NCBI RefSeq assembly: GCF_902459465.1 | Contig: NC_047076.1 | Coordinates: forward strand, 7,882,146 to 7,946,145 | Direction: 5' to 3' | DNA: 64,000 nt | Origin: Asterias rubens | Taxonomy: Eukaryota > Echinodermata > Asteroidea > Forcipulatida > Asteriidae | Shown: positions 1 through 11,900 of the stretch, piece by piece | How the letters are laid out: each line of letters begins with the position of its first letter | How positions within the stretch are numbered: the stretch's first letter is position 1 | Position numbers and translations under genes: made by a program | Notes under the pieces: model-generated | Database searches by the model: none | What the model saw: only the letters and a program-made list of their open reading frames with translations | What the model was told of the DNA's origin: nothing

Positions 1-412
1 CCGCATGTATGTAGTTAGGGTTTTTGAACAGTATTGACCAAGTAGAAATAAGAGCCTTGTATTACCAATGTCTTCAAGAAGGAGGAAAAGATGGTTTTGA
101 GGTGTCAGTGGAAAACAGTCTCTGACGCTTCAAAATCTTCTTTGGAGAAATTGAACAGAAATATGACAGATTTTGACCAAAACATGTGAAATAGATCAAT
201 CATGCAATAAATTTGTTCTATGTACTTAAGAATTTCAAAAAAATATATATTGTAGATCAGAGGAGTTTTCCCAAAATGATTCTGTTTGTGGTAATCATAT
301 ATTGAATCTGTCTGTTTGACCATGGTCCAAATCAAAACTAGAAGGGGTGGGGGTGTTAAACCATGTTCAACACTTGGCCATTTCAAATTATTCAAAATCC
401 AACTGCCTTTCA

Positions 413-575
413 GGCCTGGAATTTCATCTTTGAGAAGGCAAGGCCATTTTCATTTTGAAAAGGGCACTTCCATTTGAAAGTTGTAAAGTCTATGGGAAAC
501 GGCACCAAGGCTAAAACCAGGGCAACGGAGGTCACGGCCTCCATGGCCTTCCTTTACGTAAAATTCCAGGCCTGG
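413..575. repeat. Palindromic interspersed repeat
   Basis: The left end (ggcctggaatttcat) is mirrored at the right end by aaattccaggcctgg, so the unit is an inverted repeat of about 160 bp. The short open frames across it have no recognisable protein content. Confidence 0.55.
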
Positions 576-2344
576 CATGATTTTGTTAAATGGTATTGGA
601 CTGAGAAGTGGATGGGATCAGATGAACCATCAAAATCATTGTCCCTACAGTTTTGCTTGGGTGTTGAATTACTTTTTTTACGGTGCTGGATTTTGTTAGA
701 GTGAGGAAAAATCACTCAAGGAAGTTATGCAGATCTGTGTACTTAGAGGGTTGCCAATGCGTTGCAACAACTTTAACAGGACTGTACGCTTCGTTTTTGA
801 AGGAGCACCTTGGTAAAGGGCACCCTATGAGGACATTGTACATTTCTACTGGAGCATTTTTAAGGGCACCAAGGCAATGACCTGGGGGCATGGTGGAGGC
901 AATTGCTTTGTTGCCTCCGTGAAGTATCAGGCCTGATCTAGATACATAAGCCAATAGGAAGGAATGTGTTCATATAGGGTGCCAGCAGAATAGACTGCAC
1001 ATTTGGTTGTGCTGTGTTCAGACCAAATATAGCCTCTTGCACCTACATAACCAAAGATAAGCAGCACCCTCCTCTCTCATCACATAAATGTATTCGTGAT
1101 TGTATATGAAATATCACTTTGCATTTCCATCCATTTTTCGTTTTGTTTATTAATTTGTTGTGCTAAATTATAAGAGTGACAATCAATATAGAAATCTTAA
1201 GAATTATATATTTTTTTAGATAGCAAAGAAAAGAAAGATTTCCCCAATCAAAATCAACTCTAACTAACTCCTATTAACAGTTTGCCATTTGTTTAAAAAA
1301 AGACTATGTACCAAATTTGCATTATTACAGTTGGGCCGTAAATCTGTGTGTTCCTACGCGATGTGCGTTCCTACGCGTTGGGTTTAAAGCGTTTTTCGCA
1401 AGGTGTGAATATGAAAATACATGCCAAGCAACACACATTTTTTCATGAATCCATATTGCGTTAACCGCTGACATTAAAACAGTTTTTTTTTATACATTTG
1501 TACACATTGTGTACTACGCATTACACACAACGCAACAGATTATGAACACATAGGTTTCTAGCCTTAAACAAACAGGGTTTAACAATTAATGTATCTCTGT
1601 GTATTTGACAATAAACTTGTTTTAAATAAACTTGTTGCTGTAATAAAGAAACTTTTGAATTTCCTTTTTTATTAAATAGCTTCAGTTGAATTTGATGTTA
1701 ATAAAGCATATGGACAACGTTGGTAGTTGTAAAAAAAGACCAGTGTTCGATCTGTAAGTGACCCGACACATAAAATAACTAATCTGTGGAAATTTAAGCT
1801 CAATTGGTTACTGGAGTCACAAGAAAATAGTGACAGACCCTCACCCAAATATATTTGTTCACTCTCGAGTATTAAACATCGAGTTTTGGATGCTCGAGAT
1901 CAAGCCTGATCGTTTTGTGAATCTGTGAACATCGAGATCGATTTTCAATCTTATTTCAAATGTTCTGTAGACCCTTTGCAAGAGTACATCCTTTGTAACC
2001 TTTACAAAGGGTGTTCTGTACACCCATTGTAATATCTAGCAAATCACTAGATATTATTTTGATATATCTTTTTTTTTTCAAATCAAAGAGAATGGTTACT
2101 TTAAAATGACCACGATGATCACATCGTCGTAAATATTTGCGTATATTCAAATTTGATGCCCGAACTGTACATTTTTATGCAAATATTTGTGTAAAAATCT
2201 GATGAATTTGCCCATGTGATGATTTTGTAATGAATAGTATGTAAAATTCATAATTTTATGCCCCAAAATTTAACTATTGAAAACAATATTTTGTGTAAAT
2301 TGAATTTGCGTCGGACGTATGTTTACAAAGTCTGAATCTAAAAA

Positions 2345-2389
2345 GTAAGGATGCTTTGCCGACTACACTAGTCGGCAAAGCATCCTTAC
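2345..2389. repeat. Perfect 21-bp hairpin
   Basis: Positions 2345-2365 are the exact reverse complement of 2369-2389, with a 3-nt loop (cac). It lies about 515 bp upstream of the start codon of the coiled-coil/RWD gene. It may be the relic of a foldback element or a very short MITE; no target duplication is clear. Confidence 0.8.
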
Positions 2390-2904
2390 GGAAACTTCAC
2401 ACCCATCTGTTTGTTAAGAAAGCAATGAAGCTAGTTTGAGACGTAGGGGGGAAACCCTTATTATTATAGTATCAGGGACACTGGTGGAAGGGATAAAAAC
2501 CTGTTATCCACATGCAATGCCCCGTCCGGGTATCTAACCGGGGTCCACAGATGAGGTGAAAGGCAGAGACAGAACCCTGACTCCCCTCAGTTGTTGTGGT
2601 TAGTTTTAAAATTTTGTTTAACCGTTTTTAAATTAATAAACCACGAGGGAATTCCCGAAAGTGACTGGTTAAATGGCATTTAACAAAGAATGATTGACAA
2701 GAAAGTTAAAAGTTTTTCATTAAGTATGACCAAGAGAGGGCGATACTCATTTACAATGGGTCGCTGGTGTCCCTTGATCAATGTGCATATTAACGGCTTA
2801 CGCTGTTCTTTGACAGTGCAACTTGTTTGCTGCTACTTCGATCAGGACACCAGTTATTATTTTGCGGCTCATTCAAAGAAAACAAAACAACAAACTGCGG
2901 CAAA

Positions 2905-2981
2905 ATGGAGACAAAACAAGACGAAGTCGACGCTCATCTTTTGATTTCTTCATCCGAAGAGTTTTTACAAAATCAAAAAAG
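2905..2981 (+). CDS. Coiled-coil/RWD gene, coding exon 1
   Basis: ATG in good context; residues 1-25 begin METKQDEVDAHLL. The exon ends in phase 2 before the donor gtttgt and completes Arg26 with the first base of exon 2. An in-frame upstream ATG at 2827 exists, but the protein between the two is not convincing. Confidence 0.6.
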
Positions 2982-5900
2982 GTTTGTGTATGTCATCTTT
3001 ATTATGTATAGCAACAAATGTGGTTCATCAAATGCTTAAAAATTATTTTGTTTATTATAAAAATACATGGTCTGCTTGTCTGTCTGCTGCGTGTGGTGCG
3101 GTACGTGGTGGAACTTTCATTTTTGTACAAACCAAAATGACAAAATTGTTTAGTCAGTAGGTCAACCAAAGCTGTTTTTTAATTGTTTTATTTTTTATTT
3201 TTGTACATATTTTGTTTTAATGAGAGACCGATGTTAAAAGCAGTAGCCCACCTTGTTGAGCTGTATCGGCTCTCTATTTTAACATCGGTCTCATCACAGT
3301 TGTAATGGCGACTGTGATGAGAGACCGATTAAAAGGGAGCCAGTACAGTAGCCTACAGCTCAACAAGGTGGGCTACGTACTAGTACTAGACCCTGTGACT
3401 GGGGCGCTGTACTTTTTATCAAAATTTTGTCATCGACCGATAATGACAACATTTTTTAAAACAGGAGTACAGCACCCCAGTTACTGGGCCTAATTTTTTA
3501 CTTGGTCCTTAGTTGGTTTCATTTAGGAAAAATACAATTAAACTGAAGTCACAGGACTAGATGGTGGACAGCTCTAAGTGTTGCACCTGATTTATTTTGC
3601 TGTTTACATTTACAGGGTTTTGAGTCAAATTAAAGATGAGATAAATGTCCTCCCAAAGAAAGTCAAGACAGAATGCCAAGGAGATGGAGATAATCTGCCT
3701 TCCGATGTTAGGATTGAGTGTCAGCAGGTGGTGGTAAGGGTCAAAGGCTTTAGCCAGGATTTGGAAGATAAAAACAAATAAATAATACAAAATAGTCTGA
3801 ATAGTGTAAAGGTTAGCCCTTGTGCTCAGTGAAATTTCCCTACCTTTTTTCCCAAGGACAAATAAAAAGTCAGGTTGGCGCAGTGGTGTCTTGCCTCGCC
3901 TTCCACCTCTGGGGACCCCGGTTCGAATCCCACCTACCGGGGGGCTCTATGTGGATTGGGTTTTTCAGTCCCTACTTGACTAAGTGGGTTTTCCGCGGAA
4001 CAATTCTCTGGGGTTTTCCTCCCACTTCTAAAACTGAAAATTCTTCATTGTCTGTTTACCTTGTATAGATGCTGAAAATGCGTTGACAAGTATTGTCATA
4101 GATGTAGAGATGTAGATCATGATTGCTGTATACAAGTTGTTTCTCATATTATAATCAATTATGGTCTTGAAAACTTGTCCACTAAACACTTTGAGCTACA
4201 ATGCCGTTGTCTTATGGTTTCCCCCAAATCAACCGCCATGTTTTAGAGTTAAAATGGGCTCACGAGCAATACTTTTATTTTGTGTTGAGGTCTCTACCAT
4301 ACCCCAAAGTGATTAGAAATTTTCAAAACAAAGCAAGCTTCAAATAAATACAAATAATCTATACATATAAATATCTAAATTATGTTCCTTATTTTGTCTA
4401 ATTCCAGGATGAATTCAAGAAAAAAAAGATTGCTTTTGTGCAGCTCCTGAGTCGCATTAAGCTGCTGGATAACCTTGAGAATGTACCTAAAGATGAGTGG
4501 CCCTCACCAGCATCGTGTGGTAATATTATCAAAGTATACTAAAAAGAGAAAATATACCCTAGCTGTTGCTTACTGCTTACCAACCAAAATGATCTTCTGC
4601 GTTCATAAAATAAAAAAAGTTAACAGGCCGACGTTTCGACCCTACCAAAAGACTAAATGAAGGCTGTGTTGTCATATTATAGCCTTCAAGAAAGACTCTG
4701 CTTGGGTCAAAAGATCTGGGCCCAGATTAATGGCTCTGCTTACCGTAAGCACAGAATCGGCGCTTACGGAAGCAGGGAATTCTGGAGCGCGTTTTGGCGA
4801 CCCTAACCAGAAACATGTTTGAGCTTTGGTCGCTGGTCGAGCGTTTTTGCGTGTTCGGTTGAACCGCTGTTCCGACCAATCCGTAACCGACTTGTTGGCT
4901 CGGTTAGGCTTGGTTTTAAGATGGCGGACTCTAAAAACTAACGGAAAACGTACTGGAATTCTTTTAAAAAAGAAATACTTTGAAGCATAACAATTAAATA
5001 ATGTTGGTAAAATTACAAAGACTAAGTTCCATTCCTCGATAATAAAATGACGGCTGTATATTTTGAGAGCATAAATTTTCAAGAGATGTACCTACCTCAT
5101 GAACTGTTTCTGGTTACCAACCCGTTTTCGCGTAGCTCTCTGAAATTGTTTCGGTCAGTGAATTTGACATCAGAAACTTGTTTCTGGTCATGGTCGCCAA
5201 AACACGCTCCAGTACTTATGGCAAGCATATTTCGAGTTAGCGGCGAATTTTGGCTTCTGCACGTGCGTACTCCGCGTTACTAGGCATTTTATGCTTACAA
5301 GGCTAGCACAGAAATTTGGAGCTTGCACGCAAGTGGGGAATCGTGATGGTAAGCACAGAATTTTGCGGTAAGCAGAGCCATGAAATAATCTGGACCCAGG
5401 CCATTAACTATTTTCTTGTAAACTATACATAAAGGCAGACAGTTAATCAGGCTTTTTGATCAGTGGAGTGTTTATTTGATTCCCGGTCTTGGCACTTTTG
5501 CCCTTGAACAAGGCACTTAATACATTTTCTTTGTAAAAAATTGAGAAGGTAGAGCAATGTGCTTTACCAGCCAGGCTCCTAGTGGATGGTACCCATGCCT
5601 ACATCCTTACAGACTTTGTAGGGGTAACCCTGTTTCAGCCCAAGGAATAGGTGGCAACGTGCCCCTGGTGACAGTTCATTTATAGGTCGACAGCCCAAAT
5701 CAGTTCAGTTTAGCCTTTACCTTGAAGTAGCCTTCCGTGGCCTTCTGATGTTAGGCGATCTCTCATAAAAATAGAAGGGAAAAAATGATAACACAATTGC
5801 TTCCTACTTCCAACAAATAAGTGTGTTGTGTAATGCGCAACCAGTACCCAGTACTGTGGCGTGTCATGGTCGAGCGGTTAAGAGCACCGGGTTCAAGCTC

Positions 5901-8900
5901 TGGTGTTTGATCAGCAGAGTGTGGGATCGAATCCCGGTTGTGACACTTGCTACATAAAATTGGGGAGGTAGTACTTTCTGCTCTACCGGCCAGGCTTCGG
6001 ATTGATGATACCCAAGCCTACATCTGTATGGACTGTAAAAGGGGTAACCCTGTTTCAGCCCTAGGAGTAGGTGGCAATAGCCTCTGGGGAAAAAAAATTG
6101 TAGCCCACACCTTGAAGTGGCCCTCAGGCCTTGTGTGTCTGGCAACTTGCAAAATAAAAACAAAAAAAAAACCTGGTGATTTTTAGTATGATTGGCTGCA
6201 GAGTGCTAACTGTTACATAGCGCTATGTAAATAAATGAGTCTTATAATTTTAACATTATCAGCATGCCTGAAACCCTGTGTTGCTTCTGTTCTGTTTTGT
6301 TTGATAATAAGACTGGTAACGCGCACCAATCCACCCTGCGGGGTGTTTTAATAATAATAAAAATTTCTAAGGAGTTTTATAACTGTATACTCTGTATTAT
6401 GTGTTGCTTTTTACCGAACTGTATTTTGTGTTTGCGTTAAGCACTTTGATGCCTAGCATAAGGCGCTATATAAATCCCTTTTTATTTTTATAACTATTTA
6501 TTTATTTTATCAACTAGATGAAGAAGCTAAAGAGGTCAGGAGTCAGCTCAAGGGAGCCAAGAGGTCCGCTGCTGATCTTGAAGAAAAAGTCAAAGAAATG
6601 ATTACAGCAACCGAGGATAGTAAGTGTATAATAATCAAGCCATCACTTTCCATTGTTCTCACTTAAAGGCAGTGGACACTATTGGTAATTGTCAAAGACT
6701 AGCCTTCACAGTTGGTGTATCTCAACATATGCATAAAATAACAAACCTGTGAAAATTTGAGCACAATCGGTTGTCGAGGTGCGAGATAATAATGAAAAAA
6801 AAACACACTCTTGTCACACGAAGTTGTGTGCTTTCAGATGCTTCGAGACCTCAAATTTTTTATTCAAATTCGTGGAAAATTACTTCTTTCGTCGAAAACT
6901 ACGTTTCTTCAGAGGGAGCCGTTTTCTCACGATGTTTTATACTATCAACCTCTCCCCATTACTCGTTACCAAGTAAGGTTTTATGCTAATAATTATTCTG
7001 AGTAATTACCAATAGTGTCCACTGCCTTTAAAGATGAAAGATAGTCCAGTAATACCTTCAAGTCTTGTTTCCATACATTCTTGTATACAACAGGGCTCGC
7101 CTACACTTGACAATTGGCCCGAGGCCAGTGATTTCATTATCGGGCCAGTAAACTCAAGACAGGACAAGTTCAGCAGTCTTGGGGTTTTCAATTCAATATT
7201 TTTGTCTCAAAAGAATGCTGTTCAAATGTTGAGCTTGATCTTACAATCCTGCTTAGTATCACTCAACAATAATAATAATAATAATAATAACCTTTCTCCA
7301 GAAGACGATCAGAGCATACTGATCGAAACATTTGAGTTGAAACCAACGGTTCTTTTCAGAACCACCCCAACTCATTAGAGATAGTCATTACATGGTGTCA
7401 CAGCAAACCTTTCTATATCGTATTTCCACCATGCAAAGTTTCAAATCCTACTTAACCTTATTCATGTTGAGCTTTTTTACAAAATTTATACGAAGCACTT
7501 GAGAAAAACAAAAGCAACCAAACTACAAAACTACACGTTTTACAAACACTAACAATGCAATTAACAATAACACAAACTAGAGTAACTTAGGATAGAGGTG
7601 GATTTTTAATTGGGATATGAAGGAACTCATGGAACTGTTAAAATGAACAGATTGAGGTAGACCATTCCAGCATAAAGCAAGAGATAAATCTTCTGGAATG
7701 TTTTGTTCAAACAAAATAGTTGAGATGACAAAACCATGTTCTCATTTTGATTCTAGTCTCTTTTCATTTGGGCGATATCACGATATTATCGAATATCGCT
7801 ATACTAATTTGGAAACTATTTCGATATCGGATCGATTTGGTTTTAATCGCAATATCAATATATCGCGATATATCGCGATGTATTGCGATATCGATTAAGT
7901 ATCGCAATATCGCAATGTATTTCCTACTTGAGACATCTTGCACCCCATAGGTTTGGAGTAAAACCAGAAGAATAGGTCATTAGAACACCTCTCTTATGCT
8001 GTGACTGTCTCTTCTACAACTTTCACTGGGAGTTTGAAAACTGATGATGTCAAATCTAATTAATCGCGATCATATTGAATATCGCGATATATTGTCAGCG
8101 ATATATCGTGAATAAAATAAATCGATATTGCCCAAGATGAAATCCCTGTCTAAAGACTCTGAGCTACAAGCCCTGCAGTATTGTGGACTTTCCCCAAAAA
8201 TGTGTAGACTCACACAAGTGTCATTAATCAACAGTTTGACAATTTTAAACACTTCTTGTTGATGTATTACTCATTGTGAAATGAAGAATAGTATTTCTTG
8301 TTTTAACCCTACAATAATGTGCGGTAAGCACTCTATGCTCTGTGCTTTTCCTAGTCCTGTGATAAAAATCCATAGCAAAATACGGGCGGGATTCAAACCC
8401 TCCACGACCACCCCCATTTTAGGTTAAATGTCTTTACCAATAGACCTAAGCTTGCCCAGAGACAAGAGACCAGTTCGAGTTCAGTAAGATAAAAAGTTCT
8501 GTTTTAAATCTTGACAATTACTTCAATTTGGTTTCCCTTCCTTTACAATGTTAAGAAACACTCCAAGCCAAACTGGAAACTTTTGAGAGCAGACTTGAGC
8601 AAGTCCAAGAAGAGATGGCCACCCTCCAGCAGGTTGTTGAAACTAGAAGTCAATCACTGTCAGAGCTTGAGGGGAGTGACCTTAATGTCCAGAATTTCCA
8701 GCAGAGGTTTGAGAACGAGGTTTGTACCCTGTTACTAGTATTGAGTAAAGCTAAAATAGAATATTCATGAAACCTCTGAATCCCTATAAAAGAGACCAGC
8801 AGCTGATTTCACAAAACGCTAGGATTAAACCTGTCTCGAGTTAGGACGAGTAACTAGTCCTAACTTAGGATTAATCTTAAGGTTTACTTGTTACAGTGCA

Positions 8901-11900
8901 AGTCCTAAGATTAACCATAAGTTAGGAAGATTTAGGTGAAATCGATGGGTGCTTCTCAAACAGTCTCCTGACGATGACAACGGCAGGCTAGTCGAAACAT
9001 GGAGACTAATGAAGAACTCACTGTGCTCCGCTTAAGCAAAAGTAGTAATCCCAGTCACTTTCCTACCTCGACCCAAGCAGTAGATTAAGCAGAACAGCTC
9101 TTTTCAGAACTAATTAGTCTCCCGAATTCTGAAATATTCTCCGCGGCACTTGGGACACTAAACAGCTTCTAATGCAAGTTGTCACAACTCTCTCAGTATT
9201 CAGTTCTCGGTGTTACTGAAAAAGGGCGCCCTTACATAGATGTGAAAAGAAGGTTGCTTATTGGCTCATCCTATCTTATCATTATTTCATTATCATTTTA
9301 CCTCTGGGATGACGTCAACGGGCCGCTGATCTATCGAAAGGAAAAGCCATCAAACTATATAACAAAGCTTTCTCTTGTCTCAATATTAGACTGCCGAGTT
9401 ACGCCTAGCTGAAGAAACATTGTCCAATTATCAACCACTGTTATCACGCCTGAGGGAGGGAGTTGCAGACATTCGAAGCCAATGTCAGGAAACACAGGCA
9501 GAGACTGAACTAGCTAGGCAAGCTCTGTCTAACTTGAAAGCGAGCCAGCTGGAAAACCAACAGCAAGAACAGGACAAGAGAAAATGGTAATCAGGACTAG
9601 AAAACAAAATCTAAATATTCCTTTTTATCTGGTGTTTATATACATTTTTGTAATGTTTCCAAATTCCTGTTTCTTAATACTAGTAGTGATAATACAAAGA
9701 AAGACACTAACTTCTTGTTCAGAATAGTATAAAGTGCTTAAACCCAAATTATACGGTTGGTTTTTCGAACTGTTTGATTGTTTTAATCATAATATAAATG
9801 TAGATGTATAAAATAAAACTAACATCTGTAAGTTTCATTTCAATATAAGTTATCACACGCACGCTCGTGGAATACAAAAAAATGTAGCGCTTCTGCGTCC
9901 CATATATCCAACGAGGCCGTAGGCGGAGTTGGATATGGGACGCAGACGCACTATATTTTCTCGTATTCCAAGAGCGTGTTAAAATGAATTTATCTTCCAG
10001 TTTCACATGCAACGCGCAAAGCTTAAAATTTCAGAACGTTGTTTCGCGACGAAGCGCACAAAGTTAGAAGGTAATTTTTCCACTGTTCGTATACGGAGCG
10101 TGACGCATTGACATTCACAATACACACTGTGTAATAAAAACAGAGGAAGTAGTATATATGTTTTTATCCCCCCTCCAGTTCAAGCATCTGATTGGTGGAT
10201 TAGCGCGTACTGGAAGATAAAAGGTGATGTCACGTTTTTTAAGATATTGCCGAAAAACCAGAGTGAATATTTATTATATATCCAGGAAGGAAATATAATC
10301 CCTGATGGCACTACACAATCTGATTCAAATTTTTGGGCATAAAAACTGTCTTTTTACATAACCACATTATCTCAAAGTGAAATGATTCTCTAAGTGCTTT
10401 ATACTATCAAATGCTGCTGTAGGCTTTTTACCAAATGTTTAATTACCAAACGTATACCTTCCCTTTAGTACACATTGGTGTAAGGGTAAACAAAAACAAG
10501 TTATCAAAGTTTATCAATCTTATCTTTAGGTGTGACTCAGCTTACCAAAACCTGGTTGAACTTACGGGCGTCTCAGAGCGATCGCTCGGCAACGATTCCT
10601 GGACATTAGAGCTTAACACAGCAGGTTGTAGTTTAAGCGACAGAGAGGGCATGAAGGCTGTACTGACGTTGCACTTTAAACCAGGCACTGCCGAATGGGA
10701 ACCTAAGACGCTGAGCTCAGCCACAGTAAGTTTGTCTTTACGCTTGGATCAAACCAGTCAAAAACATCTGCTAATATAAATGTTAAGTTGTTCAGGAATG
10801 CAAGTTTTTGAGATAACGGCAAACAAATTCTGGAGCGATTATGTCCATGCAGGAAGAACAATCAGTAGTTGGAATACTCGGTCTGAGATACGTATTGACA
10901 GTAAACCCTGGTTCATACTTCCTGCGAACGCTTCGTGCAATGCGAAGTGTCTTGCATCACAAAATGAAAAACAGGGTGTACCGATTATGATTGCATCACA
11001 AAACTTTGCATTGCATTCGCAGGAAGTATGAACCGGGCTTTATGATTCTCAGTTTTTAAAGTTAGAGGAGGATAAACACTGATTTGATTGACAGGCAGGA
11101 AATATAATCCCTGATGGCAATACACAATCTGATTCAAATTTGTTGGCATAAAAACTGTCTTTTTACATAACCACATTATCTCAAAGTGAAATGATTCCAA
11201 AAACACTTTGTACCATTGAAAGCTGCTGTACTTTTATTGCCATTTATTTTTTAGAGTGATTACCTTTTAAAGGCAGTGGACACTATTGGTGATTACTCAA
11301 AATAATTATTAGCATAAAACCTTACTTGGTAACGAGTAATGGGGAGAGGTTGGTAGTATAAATTATTGTGAGAAACGGCTCCCTCTGAAGTGGAGTAGTT
11401 TTCCACAAGTTTGATTTTGAGACCTCAGATTTAGAATTGGAGGTCTCAAAATCAAGCATCTGAAAGCACACAACTCAGTGTGACAAGGGTGTTTTTTCTT
11501 TCATTATTATCTCGCAACTTCGATGACAGATTGAGCTCAAATTTTCACAGGTTTGTTATTTTATGCATATGTTGAGATACAGTAAGTGAGAAGACTGGTC
11601 TTTGACAATTACCAATAGTGTCCAGTGTCTTTAACAAAGATGCATATTGGTTGTTCAGATATGTAGGCCAATCTAACTTTAAAGGAGTTCCAACAAGCAA
11701 GGACATGTACATTAAATATTTTGTATCATAACTGTTTCATTCCCCCCTTTAGATTGATATTGAGACGCTGGACATTTCAGATCTTGTAGCAGAGGGAGTG
11801 AGAAAAAATAACATTGCTTTCTTAGTGTCTGCTGTGATGAAGAAACTTAAAAATCATGCACCCCTATTCATGGAAGTGGAACAGCTCCGCCATCAGTGAG

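Larger units (their letters stand above)
1..2904. other. Gene-free 5' flank, repeat-rich
   Basis: No exon with coding character was found on either strand. The stretch holds a palindromic interspersed repeat at about 413-575, a related repeat at about 770-945 (similar text recurs near 21000, 23070, 50400 and 51300), AT-rich unique sequence from 1000 to 2300, and a perfect hairpin at 2345-2389. The last few hundred bases should contain the promoter of the gene that starts at 2905, but no TATA box or other core element stands out. Confidence 0.6.

Noticed and set aside
2827-2904. Upstream in-frame ATG as start of the coiled-coil/RWD protein
   Set aside because: The 26 added residues have no matching character and the ATG at 2905 has the better context; not fully excluded.
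5861-5948. tRNA-Leu-like sequence as a functional tRNA gene
   Set aside because: Acceptor and variable-arm pairing is poor and a SINE body follows; a related copy with the same body lies near 61840.
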